A stretch of 35,356 nt of DNA from Fimbriimonas ginsengisoli Gsoil 348. Lineage in GTDB: Bacteria; Armatimonadota; Fimbriimonadia; Fimbriimonadales; Fimbriimonadaceae. Position numbers and translations under genes: made by a program. Below the pieces are notes generated by a model. That model was not told the DNA's origin. It was given only the letters and a program-made list of their open reading frames with translations, and did no database searches. The stretch lies in NCBI GenBank assembly GCA_945881865.1, contig CAMCVK010000019.1, positions 1 to 35,356 of the forward strand, given 5' to 3'. Below, piece by piece: positions 23,461 to 31,868 of this stretch. Positions within the stretch are counted from its first letter, which is position 1, and each line of letters opens with the position of its first letter.

Positions 23461-23521
23461 AAAGTGCCCGGCCGCAGTGCATTTGCCAAAGGGCACCGCG
23501 CCCCGCTATGATGGTGGGCGG

Positions 23522-25675
23522 ATGGTGACCCTTCCCGTGCTGCTCATGACTCTTACTTCGAATCTGCCGATGTGGCAAAACCCTGCCCCCACCGGAACCG
23601 ACTGGCTGACCCGCCCGGTGGCCGCGAAATCCCAGGTCTACCAAGCCGACGGCGGGAAGTCGCTGGTCATCGCGAACGGCCTCGTCGCCCGCACCATCCG
23701 CATCGCCGGGTTCACCGGCACCACCGGGCTGCGGCAGCTGGAAACCGAGGAGGAATTCATCCGCGCGGTGCGGCCCGAGCTTCGCCTGACCCTGAACGGC
23801 ACCGAGGAGAGCATCGGCGGCGCAACCGGCCAGCCAAACCACGCGTTTTTGCGGCCCGAGTGGGTGGACTCGATGGCGCCCGCCCCCAGCGCATTCGCCT
23901 ACGAGGGCTTTAGCACCCAAGCGGTGGCCGAAAGGTTCGGCTGGGGGCGCGTTCGACCGTCCGAAGGCCGTGCCTGGCCGCCGGCCGGCGTCGAGCTGCG
24001 GCTGAAGTTCCGCGACGCCACAAGGGGCCTCGTCGCCGAGGTTTGCTACGAGGTCTACGACCAGCTTCCGCTGGTCTCGAAGCGGTTCATCCTGCGCAAC
24101 GAGGGCGAAACAAGCGTCCGGCTCGACCGCTACGTGCTAGAGACCCTTGCGTTTGTGGAGGCCGAGAGCAACGTCGACGAAACGGCCCGCTGGACCCTTC
24201 CGAACTGGGCGATTTTGACCGACTACGCCTTCGGCGGCATGGGCACCAATGACCTCAACCAGACGCTGGCCTACCGGCCCGACCCGGAATATCTGACCCA
24301 GGTGAACTACGAGCGCACGATGCCGGCGCTGCTCGAGGTCGCCCCGAAGGCGGGGCCAGGCGTCACGCTGGCGCGCGGGGAGACGTTCACCAGCTTCCGC
24401 GCGTTTGAGCTACTGCACGACTCGCGCGATCGTGAACGGCAGGGGCTCGGGGTCCGCCGCATGATGCGCATGCTGGCCCCGTGGGGCACGGAAAGCCCGC
24501 TGATGATGCACCTGACCACGGTAGACGACGCCAAGGTTCGCGAGGCCATCGACCAGGCGGCTTCGGTCGGCTTTGAGATGATCATCCTCAGCTTTGGCAG
24601 CGGGCTGAACATGGAAGACACGAGCCCGGAGAACATCGCGAAGTTCAAGCGGTTGGCGGATTACGCAAAGTCGAAAGGGCTGGATTTTGGCGGTTACAGC
24701 TTGCTGGCCTCGCGCAGCATCAGCTTTGAGGACGACGCGATCAACCCGAAAACGGGCAAAAGTGGAGGCGCGCGGTTCGGTTATAGTCCGTGCCTGGGCA
24801 GCAAGTGGGGCATCTCGTACTTCGAGCGGATTCAAAAATTCATCGAGGAGACCGGCTTTACGATCCTGGAGCACGACGGCAGCTACCCGGGCGACGTTTG
24901 CGCCAGCACGCAGCATCCGGGCCACAAGGGCCTGGACGATAGCCAATGGACGCAATTCCAACAAATCACCAAGCTCTATCATTGGTGCCGGGAGCGCGGC
25001 GTGTACCTGAACGTGCCGGATACCTATGCCCTGCAGGGCGCAAACAAAACCGGCATGGGCTACCGCGAGACGAACTGGAGCCTGCCGCGCGCCGAACAAC
25101 ACCTGCACGCCCGGCAGAACCTCTTCGACGGCACGTGGGATAAGGCGCCGACCATGGGTTGGATGTTTGTGCCGCTCGTCGAGTACCACGGCGGCGGTCC
25201 GGCCGCGACCATCGAGCCTTTGCGGGAGCACCTGGCCGACTATCGGCAGCATCTTTACAACAACCTCGGCTACGGCGCCCAGGCGTGCTACCGGGGCATG
25301 CGGCTCTATGATTCACCCGAGACGCAGGCGGCGGTGATCGAGGCGGTGCAGTGGTTCAAGCGGCATCGTGCGATTTTGGAGGCAGACGTGATTCACCTGC
25401 GGCGGGCCGACGGGCGGGATTGGGATGGCATTTTGCACGTCGACCCGTTTGCCGGCAAGGGCACGCGGGCAATGGCGGTCCTCTACAATCCTCTGGGTTC
25501 CGCGATCACGCGGAAGGTGCCGTTGCCGTTGCACTTCGCGGGCCTTCAGGGCACGGTGAACGTTTCGACGGAAGGGAAGCGTTCGCGGCGGGCGCGGATT
25601 CCGGCGGGGGGCATCTTGCGATTCGAGGTGAAGATTCCGGCCGGCGGCTTCACGTGGGTGACTTTCGGCGAGTAA
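23522..25675 (+). CDS. Secreted GH36-like (alpha-galactosidase clan) glycosidase
   Basis: About 717 residues with an N-terminal hydrophobic leader (MVTLPVLLMTLTSNLP). A large beta-sandwich domain reaches to about residue 310, then a TIM-barrel begins near MMRMLAPWGTESPLMMH. The barrel carries FEMIILSFGSG, FGGYSLLASRS, and the candidate nucleophile Asp452 in ILEHDGSYPGD. A C-terminal beta domain ends the protein. Supersandwich plus barrel with the nucleophile in an EHDG strand resembles clan GH-D (GH27/GH36) enzymes, but overall similarity to textbook alpha-galactosidases is low. The ATG at 23522 is preferred to the GTG at 23477. With the GH4 and GH38-like genes it adds to a glycan-degrading neighbourhood. 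Confidence 0.65.
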   Translation: MVTLPVLLMTLTSNLPMWQNPAPTGTDWLTRPVAAKSQVYQADGGKSLVIANGLVARTIRIAGFTGTTGLRQLETEEEFIRAVRPELRLTLNGTEESIGGATGQPNHAFLRPEWVDSMAPAPSAFAYEGFSTQAVAERFGWGRVRPSEGRAWPPAGVELRLKFRDATRGLVAEVCYEVYDQLPLVSKRFILRNEGETSVRLDRYVLETLAFVEAESNVDETARWTLPNWAILTDYAFGGMGTNDLNQTLAYRPDPEYLTQVNYERTMPALLEVAPKAGPGVTLARGETFTSFRAFELLHDSRDRERQGLGVRRMMRMLAPWGTESPLMMHLTTVDDAKVREAIDQAASVGFEMIILSFGSGLNMEDTSPENIAKFKRLADYAKSKGLDFGGYSLLASRSISFEDDAINPKTGKSGGARFGYSPCLGSKWGISYFERIQKFIEETGFTILEHDGSYPGDVCASTQHPGHKGLDDSQWTQFQQITKLYHWCRERGVYLNVPDTYALQGANKTGMGYRETNWSLPRAEQHLHARQNLFDGTWDKAPTMGWMFVPLVEYHGGGPAATIEPLREHLADYRQHLYNNLGYGAQACYRGMRLYDSPETQAAVIEAVQWFKRHRAILEADVIHLRRADGRDWDGILHVDPFAGKGTRAMAVLYNPLGSAITRKVPLPLHFAGLQGTVNVSTEGKRSRRARIPAGGILRFEVKIPAGGFTWVTFGE

Positions 25676-25691
25676 GTGTCTGGGGTTATTG

Positions 25692-25753
25692 CCGGCGTCC
25701 CGCCGGGTGAAAACCGGATGCGGAGCCGCGGGCACTCCCAAGCCCGGCGGGCT
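25692..25753. other. Hairpin-rich intergenic segment before fusA
   Basis: The 216 nt between the glycosidase and fusA begin with a small perfect hairpin (CCGGCGTCCCGCCGG at 25692-25706). A second, AGCCCGGCGGGCT, lies at 25741-25753. Neither has a T-run. They may end the glycosidase transcript weakly or belong to a dispersed GC-rich repeat; no gene is seen. Confidence 0.4.
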
Positions 25754-25758
25754 CAGGA

Positions 25759-25788
25759 TTGATTCTGTGCCCTCCAGCCAGTCATAAT
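25759..25788 (+). promoter_or_regulatory. Candidate sigma-70 promoter of fusA
   Basis: TTGATT at 25759-25764 and CATAAT at 25783-25788 are 18 nt apart. Transcription would begin near 25795, giving a leader of about 97 nt before fusA. The hexamers are good but no other support is visible. Confidence 0.45.
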
Positions 25789-25891
25789 GGAACGTTGACC
25801 GCGTTGCAAGGCGCGAGTTAGCGGGCGCGAAAATCGACCCCGTCAGCTCCTTCTTTGCCGCGCCAAGACCCCTAAAACGGAAATAGAATCC

Positions 25892-28042
25892 ATGGCCCGA
25901 AGTCACGCACTCCACTCCATCCGCAATATCGGCATCGCCGCGCACATCGACGCGGGTAAGACGACGACGACGGAGCGAATCCTCTACTACACCGGCCGAT
26001 CCCACAAGATCGGAGAGGTCCACGACGGCGCCGCCACCATGGACTGGATGGAGCAGGAGCAGGAGCGAGGCATCACGATCACCTCGGCTGCCACCACCTG
26101 CATGTGGCGCGTTTCGCGATTTGAAGACGAGAGCGGTAAGAACGAGTCGCCGCAATACAAGATTAACATCATCGACACGCCGGGACACGTTGACTTCACG
26201 GTTGAAGTCGAACGATCGCTTCGCGTCCTCGACGGTGCCGTTTGCGTCCTGTGCGCGGTCGGTGCGGTTCAGCCGCAGACCGAGACCGTGTGGCGCCAGA
26301 TGAACAAGTACAAGGTTCCGCGGTTGATTTACGTCAACAAGATGGACCGAATCGGAGCTGATTTCTACAACGTGCTTGGCCGCGTCAAGGACCGATTGGG
26401 CGCGAATGCCGCCCCGATCCAGATTCCGATTGGCGCCGAAGGCAATTACCTTGGCTATGTCGACCTCATCACGATGAAGGCATCGGTTTACGACACCGAC
26501 GACGACAAGGGCAAGACTTTCCGCGTCATCGACATCCCGGCCGACATGCAAGCCAAGGCGGACGAGTATCGCGAAATGATGCTCGAAGCTATTTCGGACT
26601 ACGATGACGTTTTCGCCGAGAAGTTCTTGGGCGGAGAAGAGATCACCGTTGAAGAGATTCGAACCTCGCTCCGCGAGGGAACGCTCGCCAACAAGATCGT
26701 TCCGATGATCAGCGGATCTTCCTTTAAGAATAAGGGCGTCCAGGCCATGATCGACTCCATCGTTGAGTACATGCCGTCGCCGGTCGACATTGGTGCCGTG
26801 AGCGGCGTCGATCCAGACAACGAGCAGCCGATCTCGCGAGAGCCGGATGACAGCGCGCCGTTCAGCGCCCTCGCATTCAAGATTCAGAGCGACAAGTTCG
26901 TGGGTCGTCTCACCTACCTTCGCGTTTATTCCGGAACCCTCAAGAAGGGAACGGCCATCACGGTCGCCTTCCGAGACCCGGTTTCGAACGACTTCCGAAC
27001 GCGAACTGAGCGCATCGGTCGAATCCTCGAAATGCACTCGAACCAGCGACAAGACATCGATATGGTGTACGCGGGCGAAATCGTCGGCGTCATCGGTCTT
27101 CAGGACGTGAACACCGGCCATACGGTCTGCGACGAAGATCACCCGATCGCGCTTGAGTCGATCAAGTTCCCCGAGCCGGTTATCCAGATCGCGGTCGAGC
27201 CGAAGTCTCGCGCCGACCAGGAGAAGTTGGGTACGGCCCTCATGCGCCTCGCTCAGGAAGACCCGACCTTCCGCGTGTTCACCGACCCCGAGTCGGGCCA
27301 AACGATCATCTCGGGAATGGGCGAGCTTCACCTTGAGATCATCGTCGACCGTCTGAACCGCGAGTTCGGCGTTCAGGCGAATCAGGGCAAGCCGCAGGTT
27401 GCATATCGAGAGACGGTTCGCGCCAAGGCAAAGGCCGAGGGCCGATTCATCCGACAGACGGGTGGTTCCGGTCAGTACGGTCACTGCTGGATCGAGATGG
27501 AGCCGCTGGAATCTGGCCAAGGATTCGTCTTTGAGAACAAGACGGTCGGCGGATCGATTCCTAAGGAGTACATCCCGGCCTGCGAAAAGGGAATCCGAGA
27601 AGGTCTCCTTAGCGGCGTCATCGCCGGTTACCCGGTGGTTGACGTTAAGGTCAGCCTTACGGATGGCTCGTACCACGACGTTGACTCGAACGAAAACGCA
27701 TTCAAGCAGGCCGGACTTCTGGCCTTCAAGGAAGCGATGAAGAAGGCCATGCCGGTTCTCAAAGAGCCGATCATGCACGTGGAAGTCACCACGCCGCAGG
27801 ACTACGTCGGCGACGTCATCGGCGACATGTCCAGCCGACGCGGACAGATCCAGGGCCAGGAATCGGCTGGCGGCGGCATCACCGTCGTCAACGGTCACAT
27901 TCCGCTCTCGGAGATGTTCGGCTACGTCACGACGCTGCGATCGCTGAGCCAAGGCCGAGCGAACCCGAACGTGACGCCTTCGCACTACGAAGAAGTCCCG
28001 AACAACATCGCCGCCGAAATTACCGCCAAGAACTCGCGGTAA
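25892..28042 (+). CDS. fusA: Elongation factor G
   Basis: A full-length 716-residue translocase GTPase. All G motifs are present: G1 [13 protein letters not shown]2 RGITIT, G3 DTPGHVDF, G4 NKMDR and G5 SGSSFKNKG. Domain II begins near [12 protein letters not shown], and domains III-V carry [14 protein letters not shown] and the C-terminal SQGRA...PSHYEEVP. It moves tRNA and mRNA through the ribosome with GTP. Compared with Thermus EF-G as I recall it, the loop between switch I and G3 (after CMW) is about 13 residues longer. rpsL and rpsG are absent upstream; a glycosidase lies there instead. The Shine-Dalgarno sequence is weak (ACGGA). A strong terminator separates it from tuf. Confidence 0.98.
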   Translation: MARSHALHSIRNIGIAAHIDAGKTTTTERILYYTGRSHKIGEVHDGAATMDWMEQEQERGITITSAATTCMWRVSRFEDESGKNESPQYKINIIDTPGHVDFTVEVERSLRVLDGAVCVLCAVGAVQPQTETVWRQMNKYKVPRLIYVNKMDRIGADFYNVLGRVKDRLGANAAPIQIPIGAEGNYLGYVDLITMKASVYDTDDDKGKTFRVIDIPADMQAKADEYREMMLEAISDYDDVFAEKFLGGEEITVEEIRTSLREGTLANKIVPMISGSSFKNKGVQAMIDSIVEYMPSPVDIGAVSGVDPDNEQPISREPDDSAPFSALAFKIQSDKFVGRLTYLRVYSGTLKKGTAITVAFRDPVSNDFRTRTERIGRILEMHSNQRQDIDMVYAGEIVGVIGLQDVNTGHTVCDEDHPIALESIKFPEPVIQIAVEPKSRADQEKLGTALMRLAQEDPTFRVFTDPESGQTIISGMGELHLEIIVDRLNREFGVQANQGKPQVAYRETVRAKAKAEGRFIRQTGGSGQYGHCWIEMEPLESGQGFVFENKTVGGSIPKEYIPACEKGIREGLLSGVIAGYPVVDVKVSLTDGSYHDVDSNENAFKQAGLLAFKEAMKKAMPVLKEPIMHVEVTTPQDYVGDVIGDMSSRRGQIQGQESAGGGITVVNGHIPLSEMFGYVTTLRSLSQGRANPNVTPSHYEEVPNNIAAEITAKNSR

Positions 28043-28051
28043 GTCTGCAAA

Positions 28052-28086
28052 AAGCCCGCCCTGCAACGCAGGGCGGGCTTTTCTTT
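28052..28086 (+). terminator. Intrinsic terminator of fusA
   Basis: A 13-bp perfect stem AAGCCCGCCCTGC/GCAGGGCGGGCTT with a 3-nt loop is followed by TTCTTT, starting 9 nt after the stop. It separates fusA transcription from the downstream antitoxin-like gene and tuf. Confidence 0.9.
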
Positions 28087-28131
28087 GCCCGGCGACCTCA
28101 TCAGTAAGATGCTCTGATCCACAATTGATCG

Positions 28132-28350
28132 GTGAAGACGACCATTGATCTCAGCCCGGAGGCATACTTAGTGGCAAAGTCGTTCGCCTCGGAGAGCAAG
28201 ATCAGCCTTAGCAGTGCGGTCAGCCAACTCATCTTGGGAACAATTAAGGCTCCACCGACGCCATCCGAAAACGATGATTGGCCATCCGTTGCCGTAGGCC
28301 AATTTGTCACGGTTGAAGGCGTCAGGAATTTCCTAGACGAAGACGAGTGA
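28132..28350 (+). CDS. Orphan ribbon-helix-helix (VapB/CopG-like) antitoxin-type protein, GTG start
   Basis: A 72-residue protein. KTTIDLSPEAYLVAKSFA is the beta-strand and first helix of a ribbon-helix-helix DNA-binding domain, and SKISLSSAVSQLI is the second helix. The C-terminal third is acidic and Pro-rich (APPTPSENDDWPSV, then FLDEDE), like the toxin-neutralising tail of VapB-type antitoxins. The next 180 nt before tuf hold no toxin frame, and none is upstream, so it is an orphan antitoxin, a remnant or an independent regulator. The start is GTG at 28132. It is isolated from fusA by a terminator. Its position between two translation-factor genes is unusual. Confidence 0.65.
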   Translation: MKTTIDLSPEAYLVAKSFASESKISLSSAVSQLILGTIKAPPTPSENDDWPSVAVGQFVTVEGVRNFLDEDE

Positions 28351-28530
28351 CTGTTCCGATTTGATTCCCCGCAGAAGACAAAATCAGTGCCGGAATACTC
28401 GCAATCCGTTCTGTTCAGAGTGTAAACTTACGAACGTCGAAGACCCGTCCCGCACGGTTGGGTGAGACCGAAGTAGGGCGACGGGTCGCCCCCCTCCATC
28501 CAAAGATTGGGATAAGAAAGAAAAAAACAC

Positions 28531-29757
28531 ATGGCACGAGCAAAGTTCGAAAGAAAGAAGCCGCACGTCAACATTGGCACCATTGGCCACGTCGACCACG
28601 GCAAGACGACCCTGACCGCCGCAATCACCGGCGTACTGGCTGAGAAGGGACTCGCAATCAAGCGAGGATACGCTGACATCGACTCGGCTCCCGAAGAAAA
28701 GGCGCGCGGAATTACGATCAACATTTCGCACCAGGAGTACGAGACGGATACGCGACACTACGCGCACGTCGACTGTCCGGGACACGCTGACTTCATCAAG
28801 AACATGATCACCGGTGCTGCCCAGATGGACGGCGCGATCCTCGTTGTTGCTGGAACCGACGGCCCGATGCAGCAGACGCGAGAGCACATCCTTCTCGCCC
28901 GACAGGTCGGTGTTCCGTACATCGTCGTATTCATCAACAAGATTGATGCGGTCGACGACGAAGAGCTTCTGGACCTCGTTGAGATGGAAATCCGCGAGCT
29001 GCTCAGCAAGTACAACTTCGACGGCGACAACAGCCCGGTCATCCGCGGCTCCGCCCGAAAGGCCCTCGACCAGGTCGAGTCCGGCAAGGTGGACTTCGAA
29101 GATCAGTACGTTAAGGCGATCCTCGAGCTTATGGCTTCGGTCGACTCGTGGATTCCGACTCCGGACCGCGACAAGGACAAGCCGTTCCTTACCGCAGTTG
29201 AGGACGTCTTCACGATCACCGGTCGTGGAACGGTTGCAACCGGTCGAGTTGAGCGCGGCCAGCTGAAGGCGATGGAAGAAGTCGAAATCGTGGGTCTCAT
29301 GGAGGCTCCGCGAAAGACGATCTGTACCGGTATCGAAATGTTCCGAAAGTCGATGGACTACTGCGAAGCGGGCGACAACGTCGGCCTTCTCCTTCGCGGC
29401 ATCGGCCGAGACGACATCGAGCGCGGCATGGTTATCTGCAAGCCGAACACGATTAAGCCGCACACGCGGTTTAAGGCAGAGGTTTACGTTCTCTCGAAGG
29501 AAGAGGGCGGACGACACACGCCGTTCGTTGCTGGCTACCGACCGCAGTTCTTCTTCCGAACGACGGACGTTACCGGAAACATCGAAGAGATTCGAGGCGG
29601 CGACGGAGCCGTGGCTGAGATGTGTATGCCTGGCGACAACGTCACCATGGAAATCGAGCTCATCTCGCCGATTGCTATCGAGCTTGGATCGAAGTTCTCG
29701 ATTCGTGAGGGCGGCCGAACGGTCGGCGCCGGCGCGATCACCGAAGTCGTCAAGTAA
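28531..29757 (+). CDS. tuf: Elongation factor Tu
   Basis: A complete 408-residue EF-Tu. It has the G1 loop [10 protein letters not shown], switch [18 protein letters not shown], the domain II start [18 protein letters not shown], and the domain [18 protein letters not shown] region with the C-terminus [12 protein letters not shown]. It is about 14 residues longer than E. coli EF-Tu. It carries aminoacyl-tRNA to the ribosome. Of 26 Arg codons I count 15 CGA, 7 CGC, 2 CGT, 1 CGG and 1 AGA, an uncommon preference for a highly expressed gene. The ribosome site is weak (GGGATAAGAAAG). It ends in a strong terminator and has about 180 nt of upstream sequence with no recognised element. Confidence 0.98.
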   Translation: MARAKFERKKPHVNIGTIGHVDHGKTTLTAAITGVLAEKGLAIKRGYADIDSAPEEKARGITINISHQEYETDTRHYAHVDCPGHADFIKNMITGAAQMDGAILVVAGTDGPMQQTREHILLARQVGVPYIVVFINKIDAVDDEELLDLVEMEIRELLSKYNFDGDNSPVIRGSARKALDQVESGKVDFEDQYVKAILELMASVDSWIPTPDRDKDKPFLTAVEDVFTITGRGTVATGRVERGQLKAMEEVEIVGLMEAPRKTICTGIEMFRKSMDYCEAGDNVGLLLRGIGRDDIERGMVICKPNTIKPHTRFKAEVYVLSKEEGGRHTPFVAGYRPQFFFRTTDVTGNIEEIRGGDGAVAEMCMPGDNVTMEIELISPIAIELGSKFSIREGGRTVGAGAITEVVK

Positions 29758-29769
29758 CGACGCAAACCG

Positions 29770-29803
29770 AAGCCCCGATCCGAAAGGATCGGGGCTTTTT
29801 TTG
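29770..29803 (+). terminator. Intrinsic terminator of tuf
   Basis: A 12-bp perfect stem AAGCCCCGATCC/GGATCGGGGCTT with a GAAA tetraloop is followed by TTTTTTG. It lies between convergent genes and ends just before the M32 stop. Read from the minus strand it has AA-rich flanks only, so it mainly serves tuf. Confidence 0.95.
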
Positions 29804-29805
29804 TT

Positions 29806-31287
29806 TCAGAGTCGGTAAAGGTCGCGGTACTTAGCGTCGGCGTAGGCAAGCCAGGGCTTTGTATCAAGATAGCTCCCGGTGATCGATTCAACCAACTCAC
29901 GGGGCGGGACCGTTTTGCTGACACGGTAAATTCGATCGCGGAGCCACTCCAGCACGGGAGCGAAGTTTCCGGCGGCAAAACTGGCGTGCGGATCTCCAAG
30001 ATCAGACTTGAGTTTTTCCCAGAACTGTAGCCCGATCACGTTGCCCATGACGTACGTGGGGAAGTAACCCACCGAGCCGCGCGACCAGTGAACGTCTTGA
30101 AGGCAACCAAGACCGTCGTGAGGCGGACTGATCCCCAGGAGGTCCCGGTATTTTTCGTTCCAGACTTCCGGCAAATCGTAAATGGCAATGGCTCGCGTGA
30201 TGAGGGCGACTTCGAGCTCAAATCGAATCTGAATGTGTAAGTTGTACGTGAGTTCATCGGCGCCGACCCGGATGAATTCGGGCGAAACCTTGTTGAACGC
30301 CCGGAAAAAGCCGTCTGCGCCCAAAGGCGCCAACGATGGAAATGCCGCCGCAAGCCTCGGAAAGAAAACCTGCCAGAAGCCAGCGGATCGACCGATGACG
30401 TTTTCCCACAACCGTGACTGGCTCTCGTGCACCGCCAACGAAACGCCGCCGCCGGTCGCCCGCCCGTCGAATGCGGGGTTTCCGTTTTGCTCATAAAGTG
30501 CGTGGCCCATTTCGTGAAGGCTGCTAGAAAGAATGCCTTTGATGTGGCCGCTTGGCCGCGTGGTCATCCGAATGTCGGTCGTTGTCGTGCCGCTGCAGAA
30601 AGCATTCGGCGCGATATCGAGTCGACCGCGGCCAAAATCGAAACCAATGTCTCGGAGGATGGTCTCGGCCACGTCACGCAGCTTTGGCTGGTCCCAATTT
30701 TGTTGCAACAGGGAGTCGTCAATCGGAAATCGGCTGGTGGTCGTCTCGCGAACCAGGTCCCGAACTGGTCCCGAAAGCGCGCCGAACATCGAAGTGGCGT
30801 CGGCAAAGGTCGCTCCCTCTTCGTAAAGATCGATGAGGTTGTCGTAGGGATGATCCCGTGGGCCAAGTCGCTCCGAAATTTCTCCGGCGATCTCAAAGAC
30901 TTCCTTGTAGTAGGGAGCAACCACCGAGAAACTGGCGGTCGATCTCGCTTCCTTCCACTTCTCGTAAGCTTCCGAAGTTACCCGAGCCCGATGCTGGATC
31001 AGGCTCTGGGGGACCTTATCAGTGAAGAGGCGCTCGCGCCGTAAGACGCGGATCTCTGCGGCAGCCTCGCCGTCCGAGTTAGTCTCCGCCTTGTCTAGGG
31101 CGCGGGCAAAAGCGTCGGACGAAAGAAGCTGGTACTGGATGCGCGTTAGCCGCAGAACCTGTTCGGTTCGTGCGTGTGCTCCACCAGATGGCATGAATAC
31201 TTGCCGGTCCCAATTAAGAAGACTGATCGCGCTATTCAGAGCGTCGATGTCCTGGTAAAGCCTTCGGAGTTCCGCCAAAGCACTCAT
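29806..31287 (-). CDS. M32-family metallocarboxypeptidase (Taq-type), copy b
   Basis: A 493-residue M32 carboxypeptidase. The zinc motif is HEMGHALYEQ, followed by the family block VSLAVHESQSRLWENVIGRS, then DELTYNLHIQIRFELE and GCLQDVHWSRGSVGYFPTYVMGN. These enzymes are cytoplasmic homodimers removing C-terminal residues with broad specificity. The start is set at 31287, where ATGA overlaps the stop of the GNAT gene; an upstream in-frame codon at 31329 lies inside that gene. It resembles copy a (31865-33343) along its whole length, so this is a duplication with an acetyltransferase in between. Both keep the active-site residues. Confidence 0.93.
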   Translation of the reverse strand: MSALAELRRLYQDIDALNSAISLLNWDRQVFMPSGGAHARTEQVLRLTRIQYQLLSSDAFARALDKAETNSDGEAAAEIRVLRRERLFTDKVPQSLIQHRARVTSEAYEKWKEARSTASFSVVAPYYKEVFEIAGEISERLGPRDHPYDNLIDLYEEGATFADATSMFGALSGPVRDLVRETTTSRFPIDDSLLQQNWDQPKLRDVAETILRDIGFDFGRGRLDIAPNAFCSGTTTTDIRMTTRPSGHIKGILSSSLHEMGHALYEQNGNPAFDGRATGGGVSLAVHESQSRLWENVIGRSAGFWQVFFPRLAAAFPSLAPLGADGFFRAFNKVSPEFIRVGADELTYNLHIQIRFELEVALITRAIAIYDLPEVWNEKYRDLLGISPPHDGLGCLQDVHWSRGSVGYFPTYVMGNVIGLQFWEKLKSDLGDPHASFAAGNFAPVLEWLRDRIYRVSKTVPPRELVESITGSYLDTKPWLAYADAKYRDLYRL

Positions 31288-31868
31288 CGGCTCAGCCTCG
31301 CCTTTAGCCCCGAGCGAACCGTTGGCCATTCGGAATCAATAATGCTGTACATCACCGTATTCCGAACAAAACCGTCGGGCAGGATTCCGTGGCGTCGCAA
31401 AACACCTTCCCGCTTTGCCCCAAGTTTCTCGATCGCTCGTTGGCTTTGCATATTTCTCTCGTCACATTTTAACTGAACGCGAACACACTTTAGCATCTCA
31501 AAGGCGTGGGTTAGCAACAGAAGTTTGCACTCGGGGTTCACCCGGGTACCCCGGTGATCCTCGGCGTACCAGGTCCACCCGATCTCTAGTCCGTCATGCG
31601 GAGCTCGAATATCCAGATAGGTCGTCATTCCGATGGGATCGTTCGTCTCTTGGTCAATGACCGTAAAGGCGAGCATGTCGGCGCGGTTCGAGAACGAATC
31701 GATCAGGCGACGAAACCCCGGTTTATCCAAAGTAAACGGAATTGCGGTTATGAAGAACCGAAACGTTTCCTCGTTCGCAATTTGGCTCAGCTGAGCCGCA
31801 TGCGAAGGGCTAGCGGGTTCCAGCCGAACCCACTCGCCCTCCAGATAAACCGGTTGAACATCGATCAT
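31284..31868 (-). CDS. GNAT N-acetyltransferase (RimJ/RimL type)
   Basis: A 194-residue acetyltransferase of the RimJ/RimL N-terminal-protein-acetylating group. It opens LEGEWVRLEPASPSHA, with IGMTTYLDI and LEIGWTWYAEDHRGTRVNPECKLLLL (the CoA loop is HRGTRVN), then NMQSQRAIEKLGAKREG, the usual end of motif B. It sits between two M32 carboxypeptidases and overlaps both by ATGA (31865-31868 and 31284-31287), so all three are translated as one unit. RimJ-like enzymes acetylate N-termini or small amines; co-action with the carboxypeptidases is unproven. Confidence 0.88.
   Translation of the reverse strand: MIDVQPVYLEGEWVRLEPASPSHAAQLSQIANEETFRFFITAIPFTLDKPGFRRLIDSFSNRADMLAFTVIDQETNDPIGMTTYLDIRAPHDGLEIGWTWYAEDHRGTRVNPECKLLLLTHAFEMLKCVRVQLKCDERNMQSQRAIEKLGAKREGVLRRHGILPDGFVRNTVMYSIIDSEWPTVRSGLKARLSR

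Noticed and set aside
25313-28066. A 917-codon open frame antisense to fusA
   Set aside because: It is a by-product of strong codon bias in fusA; the translation is full of Arg, Asp and Val repeats with no domain, and the sense strand is unmistakably EF-G.
28384-29517. A 377-codon open frame antisense to tuf
   Set aside because: Same cause as above; low-complexity translation, no ribosome site, and the opposite strand is EF-Tu.
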